DNA of 6,215 bases from Streptomyces sp. NRRL F-4489 (GTDB taxonomy: Bacteria; Actinomycetota; Actinomycetes; Streptomycetales; Streptomycetaceae): contig NZ_LLZI01000091.1 in assembly GCF_001509485.1 (NCBI RefSeq), positions 1 to 6,215 on the forward strand. The letters are read 5' to 3'. The stretch's first letter is position 1, and each line of letters opens with the position of its first letter. Shown one piece after another: positions 1 to 5,556 of this stretch. The position numbers and the translations under genes are program-made. The notes under the pieces are model-generated. The model had not been told where the DNA came from. It made no database searches and was given only the letters and a program-made list of their open reading frames with translations.

Positions 1-35
1 CCCGTACCCACGCCCCCCGCACCCCGCTCCGCCGG

Positions 36-99
36 CCCCGCGCCGCGCCCTGACCACGTCCGCCACCAGCGGGCCGATTGGGCCGGCCGCGGCGCGGGG
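36..99. repeat. 12-bp perfect inverted repeat flanking a possible stop codon
   Basis: Bases 36-47 (CCCCGCGCCGCG) and 88-99 (CGCGGCGCGGGG) are exact reverse complements, separated by 40 bases. The interval contains the frame-3 TGA at 51-53 and smaller GGCC pairings (72-75 with 81-84). It could form a stem-loop acting as a terminator for a gene entering from the left, or be a chance product of extreme GC content. There is no T-tract, which streptomycete terminators often lack. Confidence 0.35.
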
Positions 100-147
100 A
101 CAGGTGGTTCCGGGGACCCGCAGGCCGCGGCAGGCGCGCGGCGGACC

Positions 148-164
148 AGGGCGCATACCGCCCT
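148..164. repeat. Short perfect hairpin (6-bp stem, 5-base loop)
   Basis: AGGGCG at 148-153 pairs exactly with CGCCCT at 159-164 around the loop CATAC. It could be a weak terminator closing an upstream transcript, or an operator half-site pair. The stem is short and no T-run follows, so function is undecided. Confidence 0.3.
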
Positions 165-202
165 AAGTCCCCCATTCGCCCCTGCCGCCCAGCAACTGAG
201 GA

Positions 203-215
203 ACCGTCACGGTGA
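203..215. promoter_or_regulatory. Operator-like nested palindrome upstream of the operon
   Basis: ACCGT-C-ACGGT (203-213) and the overlapping TCAC-G-GTGA (207-215) are two nested perfect odd palindromes. The GGTGA end (211-215) is repeated in inverted form as TCACC at 233-237. The cluster lies 125-137 bases before the first start codon, in a patch less GC-rich than its surroundings, which suits a regulator site or promoter. I do not recognise it as the box of a named regulator. A GntR-type operator is one guess, based only on the habit of streptomycete transfer genes being controlled by such proteins. Confidence 0.25.
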
Positions 216-339
216 GATGTACTCGTACCACTTCACCCGAGCCGCCGCCCGCGCGGCTACGGTCATATGAAGGCGGCACACCAACGGCACGGACGGCGAG
301 GGCGGCAGCGGCGATGGCGGCAGAGGGGGCACAGGCGCG

Positions 340-1194
340 ATGAGTATCGGCGACGACGGGGGCTACGGCGGCGACCGCGGCTCCGGCACGGGCCAGACCC
401 GCACCAGACTTCCGGACGGCGAGAGCGACACCTACGGGTCGGCCCGCCGCGCCCGTATGGGGCTCTCCAGCCGCAACCTCGTCACGGTGGTCGGCGTGGT
501 CGTCCTGCTCATCGCGGCGATCGCGTTCGCCAACAGGGGCGGCAGCGGCAACAGCGAGACCGGCGCGGACTCCGCCGGCCCCGCCAAGGACCCGGCCGCC
601 GCCCGCCCCACCACCCCCACCGGCACCAAGCCGGTCACCACCAAGACCGCCGGCATCGCCTCCGGCTTCCCCCACACCGACGAGGGGGCGCAGTCGGCGG
701 CGGCGAATTATGTGGTGGCGCTGAACAGCGACGGCATGTACAACACCGCCCGGCGGCAGGAGATCGTCCAGTCCGTCTACGCGCCCTCCGTGGCCGCGGC
801 ACGCAAGAGCGCGCTCGACACGACCTACGGGGACCCGGCCCATCTCCAGCGGTTCGGCCTCAAGCCGGACGGCACGGCGCCGGCGGGCCTGACCTTCATC
901 TCGCGCGCCAACCCGGTCGGCACGAAGACCGAGGCGTTCACGAACGACAAAGCCAAGGTATCGGTCTGGTACTCGGCCCTCTTCGGCCTCGCGGGCGCGA
1001 ACTCCCAGAAGCCGGTCACGGAGAGTTGGTACACCACGACCTACGACCTGCAGTGGGTCGGCGGGGACTGGAAGATCGTCGACTTCACGCAGCAGAACGG
1101 ACCCGCGCCGATCGGGCGCGACCAAGCCGTCGCGTCCGCCGACGACATGGCCAAGGCCGTGCGAGGCTACGGAGGTTTCACCTATGCCCGGTAA
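340..1194 (+). CDS. VirB8/TcpC-like T4SS membrane protein
   Basis: A 284-residue bitopic membrane protein, probably the VirB8-like scaffold of the secretion complex. In this class a cytoplasmic tail and single helix anchor an NTF2-fold domain outside the membrane, which contacts the channel and motor proteins. Visible here: a Gly/Asp-rich, disordered N-tail (1-35), a basic cluster RRAR (36-39), one transmembrane helix (about 47-64), a Pro/Thr/Ala-rich linker (65-110), then a compact domain (111-255). That domain ends in alternating beta-like segments with the typical NTF2-like closing motif DWKIVDF (243-249). The positive charges before the helix place the N-terminus inside. ATG 340 is the only possible start: the frame has a TGA at 268-270 and no start codon between. 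AGAGGGGG (322-329) lies 10 bases upstream. The stop overlaps the next gene by 11 bases. The fold call rests on architecture, context and the last motif; sequence similarity in this family is low. Confidence 0.75.
   Translation: MSIGDDGGYGGDRGSGTGQTRTRLPDGESDTYGSARRARMGLSSRNLVTVVGVVVLLIAAIAFANRGGSGNSETGADSAGPAKDPAAARPTTPTGTKPVTTKTAGIASGFPHTDEGAQSAAANYVVALNSDGMYNTARRQEIVQSVYAPSVAAARKSALDTTYGDPAHLQRFGLKPDGTAPAGLTFISRANPVGTKTEAFTNDKAKVSVWYSALFGLAGANSQKPVTESWYTTTYDLQWVGGDWKIVDFTQQNGPAPIGRDQAVASADDMAKAVRGYGGFTYAR
1171..1176 (+). promoter_or_regulatory. Strong ribosome binding site for the TrbL/VirB6-like gene
   Basis: GGAGGT lies 7 bases before the ATG at 1184, inside the last codons of the preceding gene. 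It fixes that ATG as the start despite the 11-base overlap, and implies efficient re-initiation or coupled translation. Confidence 0.8.
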
Positions 1195-2461
1195 GCGCAG
1201 GCACCGCCGCGCGTTCTCCGTCGCCGCCGGGCTGGCGAGCGCGCAGGCCCTTGTCTTCATGCTCGCGACCCGCGCGGTGGCCGCGCCACCGGATCCCTGC
1301 GCCGGCTTCAGCGGGCCCGCGCTGCAGGACTGCCAGCAGCAGGGCCGGACCGGTGGTGGCGGCGGCTCACTGCCGGGCAACCCCCTCGACAACAACCCCC
1401 TCGACCCCCTCGGCTCCCTCGCCAAAGGCTGCGCCAAAGCCGCTGCCTGGATTGTCGATAAATTGTCGGAGGCGGTGAAGGCGACCTCGCAGGTGGACTT
1501 CACCAACGCGGCGTTCCTGCGGCAGTACGCGGTGGTGTTCGCCGCGTCCACGGTGCTGACGCTGGTGCTGTGGCTGCTCGCCGTCGCCAAGCGGGCGGTG
1601 CGCGGGGTGCGGCTGACGGAGGCGATCAGCGAGGCGGTCGGGTTCCTGTGGCTGACGGTGCTGGCGTCCGCGTTCACGCCGCTGATCCTCTACACGGTGG
1701 TGTCGGCGACCGACGGCGTCACCGAGATCATCGCCAAGGGGACGGGCGCCCAGACCGATACGTTCTTCGGCGCGTTCTCGCAGGCGCTGACGAAGGGGAC
1801 GGACATCGGCGGCGGCCCGATCATGCTGATCGTGGTGTCGCTGGTGTCGGTGCTGGCCGCCGGTGTGCTCTGGCTGGAGCTGGTGATCCGGGCCGCGCTG
1901 CTGTACGTCGGGGCGCTGCTGGGCACGGTGGTCTACGCCGGGCTGGTCGACAAGAACATGTGGGGGCACGTCCGCCGCTGGGCCGGGATCATGATCGCGG
2001 TGATCATGGTGAAGCCGGTGATCGTCATCGTGCTCGGCGTGGCCGGCGCGCTCTCCGGCGACAAGGGGCCGAACGCCTTCTCCGCGGTGGTCTCCGGACT
2101 GGCCATCATCATCCTGGCGATCTTCGCCAGCGCGGTGATCTACCGCTTCGTCCCCGGCTTCGGCGACGAGATGATCTCGGCGCGGACGAGCAAGGGCCGG
2201 GCCACCGACGGCAGTCAGGCGGCCGCCATGATCTCCTCGCCCGCGGCGCTGGTGTCGCAGGGCATCAAGACGCACAGTTCCCGCCGGTCGGGCGGGGGCG
2301 ACGGCGGCGGCGCGCAGAGCGGCCCGTCGCGGCCGGCCGACGCGGTGGCCGGCGGCGTCGCCGCGCACGGCTCCCGCTCCGCCCCGGCGGCCCCCGCGCC
2401 CCGCACGAACCCCGCCGGCGGCTCCCGCACCGGCAAGGCACCAGGAGGTGACGGGCGTTGA
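1184..2461 (+). CDS. SCO6881-family, TrbL/VirB6-like polytopic channel protein
   Basis: A 425-residue integral membrane protein that probably forms the inner-membrane pore of the T4SS, in the position of VirB6/TrbL. It starts with a signal-peptide-like segment (1-34): a run of Lys/Arg, a hydrophobic core, and an AVAA end before PPDPC. Next is an exported linker with C39, C50 and a Gly/Pro/Asn-rich stretch (57-78), then about six hydrophobic helices: 114-135, 150-172, 211-230, 233-253, 266-289 and 300-320. A disordered Gly/Ser/Ala/Pro-rich tail (about 330-425) follows. Six helices after an exported N-terminus would leave the tail outside, whereas the basic residues at 261-265 and 334-339 suggest inside, so topology is unresolved. 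The start is set by the GGAGGT site. The stop TGA overlaps the next TTG start by four bases. The SCO6881 name is from memory of the neighbourhood; polytopic T4SS protein is the safer reading. Confidence 0.8.
   Translation: MPGKRRHRRAFSVAAGLASAQALVFMLATRAVAAPPDPCAGFSGPALQDCQQQGRTGGGGGSLPGNPLDNNPLDPLGSLAKGCAKAAAWIVDKLSEAVKATSQVDFTNAAFLRQYAVVFAASTVLTLVLWLLAVAKRAVRGVRLTEAISEAVGFLWLTVLASAFTPLILYTVVSATDGVTEIIAKGTGAQTDTFFGAFSQALTKGTDIGGGPIMLIVVSLVSVLAAGVLWLELVIRAALLYVGALLGTVVYAGLVDKNMWGHVRRWAGIMIAVIMVKPVIVIVLGVAGALSGDKGPNAFSAVVSGLAIIILAIFASAVIYRFVPGFGDEMISARTSKGRATDGSQAAAMISSPAALVSQGIKTHSSRRSGGGDGGGAQSGPSRPADAVAGGVAAHGSRSAPAAPAPRTNPAGGSRTGKAPGGDGR
2443..2451 (+). promoter_or_regulatory. Consensus ribosome binding site selecting a TTG start
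   Basis: AGGAGGTGA, near-perfectly complementary to the 16S rRNA end, lies 6 bases before the TTG at 2458-2460. It supports this rare start codon, which overlaps the previous stop as TTGA, over the GTG at 2448-2450, which opens a different and unlikely frame. A strong site probably offsets the weak start codon. Confidence 0.8.
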
Positions 2462-4023
2462 GCACGCCGTCCCAGCCGATCGCACCGCGGCGCACGTATC
2501 TGATCGGCCGCGCCCGGCCCAACGCCGTCATCGGCAAGAACCGCGAGACCGGCGAGATCGCGCTGATCATCGCCGGGGCGTTCCTGGGGATGATGTGCGG
2601 GCTGCTGGTGCCGTCGCTGCCGCTGCGGATCATCTCCCTGACCGGCTTCCCGATGCTGGGGCTGGCCCTGGTGTACGTCCCGTACAAGGGGCGGACGTAC
2701 TACAAGTGGTTCGAGATCCGGCGGAGTTTCCGGCGTACGGTGCGCAAGGGAGGGGCGGTCTACCGCTCCGGGGCGATGGAAGCCGGTGTTCGGCTGGACG
2801 GGAGGGAAGTGGAGATCGGGCCTCCGCCCGGCATCGGGCGGATCAACTGGCTGTCGGCGCCGTTCGGACCGGACGAGATCGCGGTGCTGCTGCACGCGGA
2901 CCGCCGGACGGTGACCGCGGCGATCGAGATCGAGGGGCCGGGCGTCGGCCTGCGGGACAGTGAGGACCAGGAGGCGCTGGTCGACCGGTTCGGCACGCTG
3001 CTGAAGCATGTCGCCAACGGCGACGGCTTCGTCACCCGGCTCCAGATGCTGGCCAGGACGCTGCCCGCCGACCCCGACGCGCACGCCAAGGACGTCGCCC
3101 AGCGCGGGGACGCCAACTCCCCGCAGTGGCTGCGCGACTCCTACGACCAGCTCCAGTCGATGGTGTCCACCTCCTCCGAGCAGCACCGGGCCTATCTGGT
3201 CGCGTGCATGCACTACACCCGGGAGCTGGCCGCCGAGGCGGTCACCATGGCGCGCGCCGCGGCCGCCCAGCGCGGCGGGCTGCTGCGCCGGAAGCTGGAC
3301 CGCGACGCCGGGCTGGCGGTGGTGATGGCCCGTGAGCTGACGGACATCTGCGCCCGGCTGACGGAGGCGGACATCCGGGTGCGGCAGCCGCTCGGACAGG
3401 CCCGGCTGGCGTCGCTGGTGCACTCGATGTACGACCCGGACCACCCGATCGACCACATCCAGGCGATGAGCAAGCGCAACGCCTGGCCGGCCGAGCTGGA
3501 CGCGACCGAGCCGACGTACCTCCAGGCCAAGACCCGCGAGTCGTCGACCCGGGCGCCGTGGTGCCACGCCACCGCCTGGGTCAAGGAGTGGCCGCTGACC
3601 CCGGTGGGCGTCAACTTCCTGGCGCCGCTGCTCGTCCACACCCCGGACGTGATCCGCACGGTCGCGGTCTGCATGGACCTGGAGCCCACCGAGGTGGCCA
3701 TCGAGCGGATGCTGACGGAGAAGACCAACGACGACGCCGAGGCGAGCCGGGCGGCGAAGATGAACCGCGTGGTGGACCCGCGGGACGTGGCGCACCACGG
3801 CCGGGTCGACCAGCGCGGTGAGGACCTGGCGTCCGGCGCGGCCGGTGTCAACCTCGTCGGGTACCTCACGGTCTCGGCCCGTTCGCCGGAGGCGCTGGCC
3901 CGCGACAAGCGGACCATCCGCGCCTCGGCGGGCAAGTCCTACCTCAAGCTGGAGTGGTGCGACCGCGAGCACCACCGGGCGTTCGTGAACACCCTGCCGT
4001 TCGCGACCGGGATCCGCCGCTGA
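2458..4023 (+). CDS. SCO6880-family protein: PrgI/VirB3-like membrane domain plus VirB4 N-terminal-like region
   Basis: A 521-residue protein matching, from memory, the actinobacterial SCO6880 family. Residues 33-51 and 56-74 form a tight pair of transmembrane helices with basic flanks (RR at 11-12; KGRTYYKW at 77-84; RRSFRRTVRK at 88-97). That is the layout of PrgI/VirB3 proteins, which join VirB4 to the membrane. The remainder (about 100-521) is soluble, has no Walker A, and resembles the N-terminal half of VirB4/TraC-like proteins: alpha/beta segments, a helical stretch (about 225-305) rich in Ala/Arg/Glu, and a late segment (462-515) with the TVSARSPEALARDKRTIRAS pattern seen just before the ATPase half of such proteins. 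The next gene supplies that ATPase half, so the two presumably act as one split VirB3-VirB4 unit on the cytoplasmic face. Start is TTG 2458 with a consensus ribosome site 6 bases upstream. TGA ends it, 48 bases before the next gene. Confidence 0.8.
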   Translation: MSTPSQPIAPRRTYLIGRARPNAVIGKNRETGEIALIIAGAFLGMMCGLLVPSLPLRIISLTGFPMLGLALVYVPYKGRTYYKWFEIRRSFRRTVRKGGAVYRSGAMEAGVRLDGREVEIGPPPGIGRINWLSAPFGPDEIAVLLHADRRTVTAAIEIEGPGVGLRDSEDQEALVDRFGTLLKHVANGDGFVTRLQMLARTLPADPDAHAKDVAQRGDANSPQWLRDSYDQLQSMVSTSSEQHRAYLVACMHYTRELAAEAVTMARAAAAQRGGLLRRKLDRDAGLAVVMARELTDICARLTEADIRVRQPLGQARLASLVHSMYDPDHPIDHIQAMSKRNAWPAELDATEPTYLQAKTRESSTRAPWCHATAWVKEWPLTPVGVNFLAPLLVHTPDVIRTVAVCMDLEPTEVAIERMLTEKTNDDAEASRAAKMNRVVDPRDVAHHGRVDQRGEDLASGAAGVNLVGYLTVSARSPEALARDKRTIRASAGKSYLKLEWCDREHHRAFVNTLPFATGIRR

Positions 4024-4041
4024 CCCGGTATCCGCCGCACG
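4006..4041 (+). repeat. 18-base imperfect tandem repeat and stem-loop around a stop codon
   Basis: Bases 4006-4023 (end of the SCO6880-like gene including its TGA) and 4024-4041 align without gaps; 13 of the first 15 positions match, so the final codons TGIRR are echoed after the stop as PGIRR. ACCGGG (4006-4011) also pairs with CCCGGT (4024-4029), placing the TGA at the end of a 12-base loop. CGCCGCTGA recurs at 4040-4048. This looks like a small slippage duplication; any effect on termination is conjecture. Confidence 0.5.
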
Positions 4042-4071
4042 CCGCTGAAAGCCCTGGGAGGCGCGTACGTC

Positions 4072-5556
4072 ATGGCCATGTTCGATCCGCTCGGTGCCCT
4101 CACCGAAGCCTTCACCAGCTTCCTGTTCGGGAAGGTGGAGACGACACGGCTGCCCGTCCGCACCTCCACCGGCCAGGCGCAGGCGGTCTACCTCCCGACG
4201 GCGGCGCCCGGGCTGGGCGACTCGGGCGTGATCATCGGCCGGGAGGTGTACTCCGGCAAGGGCTACATCTACGACCCGTTCCAGCTGTACGGGCAGCAGC
4301 TCCCGGCGCCGCACTGGCTGGTCCTGGGTGAGTCCGGCAACGGCAAGTCGGCGCTGGAGAAGACGTACGTCCTGCGCCAGCTGCGGTTCCGGGACCGGCA
4401 GGTGGTGGTGCTGGACGCGCAGGGCGAGGACGGCGTCGGCGAGTGGAACCTCATCGCCCAGCAGCTGGGCATAACCCCCATCCGGCTGGACCCGGCGGCC
4501 GCCCTGAACGGCGGTATCCGGCTCAATCCGCTCGACCCGTCGATCACCACCACCGGCCAGCTGGCCCTGCTGCGGACCATCATCGAGGTCGCCATGGGCC
4601 ACGGCCTGGACGAGCGGGCCGGTTTCGCGCTGAAGGTCGCGCACGCGGCGGTCACCGGGCAGTACGCGCGGCGGGACGCCGAGGAGGCGGCGGACGGCGC
4701 CGAACGGGCCGCCGGGGCGCGGGGCCGGCAGCCGGTGCTCTCCGACATCGTCGAGCAGCTGCGCCACCCCGAACCGGCCTCGGCGGAGGCGATGAACGTC
4801 GACATAGACGACGTCCGCGCCTGGGGCCTGGACGTGGCGCTGGTGCTGGACCGGCTGGTCGACGGCGACCTGCGCGGGATGTTCGACGGGCCGACCAGTG
4901 CCGGTATCGACCTGGACGCGCCGCTGATCGTCTTCGACCTGTCGCATATCGACCGGAACTCCATCGCGATGCCGATCCTGATGGCGATCGTCGGCGTCTG
5001 GCTGGAGCACACCTGGATCCGCCCGGACCGCAAGAAGCGCATCTTCCTGGTCGAGGAAGCCTGGCACATCATCAACTCCCCGTTCGTGGCGCAGCTGTTC
5101 CAGCGGCTGCTGAAGTTCGGGCGGCGGCTGGGCCTGTCGTTCGTGGCCGTCGTCCACCACCTCAGCGACGTGGTGGACGGGGCGGCCGCGCGGGAGGCCG
5201 CGGCGATCCTGAAGATGGCGTCCACCCGGACGATCTACGCCCAGAAGGCCGACGAGGCGCGCGCCACGGGGCAGGTGCTGGGGCTGCCGCGCTGGGCGGT
5301 GGAGATCATTCCGACGCTGACCCCGGGCATCGCCGTCTGGGACGTCAACGGCAACGTCCAGGTCGTCAAGCACCTGATCACCGAGGCCGAGCGGCCGCTG
5401 GTCTACACGGACCGGGCGATGACCGAGTCGTCCGCGCTGCCGACGGACGAGGCCCGGGCGCTGGCGCTGGCGGCGGACGCGGAGGCGGAGGCGCGGGCCG
5501 AGGCGATCGCGCTGGAACGGCAGTTGCGGGACGAGTCGAGCGAGACGGTGGCGTGA
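4072..5556 (+). CDS. VirB4-like T4SS ATPase (motor domain)
   Basis: A 494-residue cytoplasmic P-loop ATPase of the VirB4/TraC/HerA-FtsK group, which hydrolyses ATP to drive assembly or transport at the base of a T4SS. Visible: a lead-in segment (22-80) ending PAPHWLVL; Walker A GESGNGKS (86-93, K92/S93); DAQGED (115-120); the VirB4-type LNPLD (151-155); FDLSHID (288-294); Walker B in FLVEEAWHII (325-334); VVHHLSDVVD (360-369), where VirB4 proteins carry their Gln-containing sensor motif; and TRTIYAQ (385-391). The tail (455-494) is Ala/Glu-rich and probably helical. At under 500 residues it is shorter than full VirB4 (about 800) because the N-terminal half is encoded by the preceding gene. 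ATG 4072 has GGGAGG (4056-4061) 10 bases upstream; a second ATG at 4078 would be 16 away. The end overlaps the next gene by four bases (GTGA). Confidence 0.88.
   Translation: MAMFDPLGALTEAFTSFLFGKVETTRLPVRTSTGQAQAVYLPTAAPGLGDSGVIIGREVYSGKGYIYDPFQLYGQQLPAPHWLVLGESGNGKSALEKTYVLRQLRFRDRQVVVLDAQGEDGVGEWNLIAQQLGITPIRLDPAAALNGGIRLNPLDPSITTTGQLALLRTIIEVAMGHGLDERAGFALKVAHAAVTGQYARRDAEEAADGAERAAGARGRQPVLSDIVEQLRHPEPASAEAMNVDIDDVRAWGLDVALVLDRLVDGDLRGMFDGPTSAGIDLDAPLIVFDLSHIDRNSIAMPILMAIVGVWLEHTWIRPDRKKRIFLVEEAWHIINSPFVAQLFQRLLKFGRRLGLSFVAVVHHLSDVVDGAAAREAAAILKMASTRTIYAQKADEARATGQVLGLPRWAVEIIPTLTPGIAVWDVNGNVQVVKHLITEAERPLVYTDRAMTESSALPTDEARALALAADAEAEARAEAIALERQLRDESSETVA

Larger units (their letters stand above)
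1..339. other. Upstream non-coding region with inverted repeats; no gene assigned
   Basis: No gene here is supported. Plus frame 1 is open from base 1 to a TGA at 268-270, frame 2 to a TAA at 164-166 and frame 3 to a TGA at 51-53. Any of these could be the proline-rich tail of an upstream gene, but none has a recognisable domain. On the minus strand an ATG at 156-154 opens a frame that runs off the left edge (about 52 codons, G/C-rich third positions). It has only a weak GGGGGA-like site upstream and an unrecognised arginine/glycine-rich product, so a divergent gene is possible but unproven. The operon promoter must lie here or further left. A TACGGT (258-263) fits the loose TAnnnT -10 pattern, but no TTGAC-like -35 sits at proper spacing. 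GGAACC (200-205) followed by CGTA (224-227) vaguely resembles an ECF-sigma promoter with an overlong spacer. Neither is convincing. Confidence 0.5.

Noticed and set aside
1..156. A possible divergent minus-strand gene starting at ATG 156-154
   Set aside because: About 52 open codons are expected by chance at this GC content, the ribosome site is weak and the product is unrecognised. Kept only as a note in the upstream region entry.
267..1478. A 403-codon plus-strand frame starting at ATG 267
   Set aside because: It is out of frame with gene 1, has an Arg/His/Pro-rich composition, lacks a ribosome site and overlaps two better genes.
163..1677. A 504-codon minus-strand open frame over genes 1 and 2
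   Set aside because: Same cause: antisense to the T4SS genes, low-complexity Arg/Gly/Ala composition, and no ribosome site noted.
1570..2451. A plus-strand frame inside the TrbL/VirB6-like gene
   Set aside because: Frame-shifted shadow with Arg/Gly/His-rich translation; the overlapping frame encodes clear membrane helices.
2448..2963. GTG start at 2448 as an alternative start for gene 3
   Set aside because: It opens another frame with shadow composition; the consensus ribosome site overlaps this GTG and is correctly spaced for the TTG at 2458.
4024..4071. The 48-base gap as a terminator or new promoter
   Set aside because: The only stem surrounds the stop, has 6 bp and no T-run. No promoter motif is seen, and the gap contains gene 4's ribosome site, so continued transcription is more likely.
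2215..5373. A 1052-codon open frame on the minus strand spanning three genes
   Set aside because: It is antisense to three well-supported genes. Its Arg/Gly/Val/His/Asp-rich translation is typical of the complement of GC-rich coding DNA, where stop codons are scarce. No domain is recognisable.
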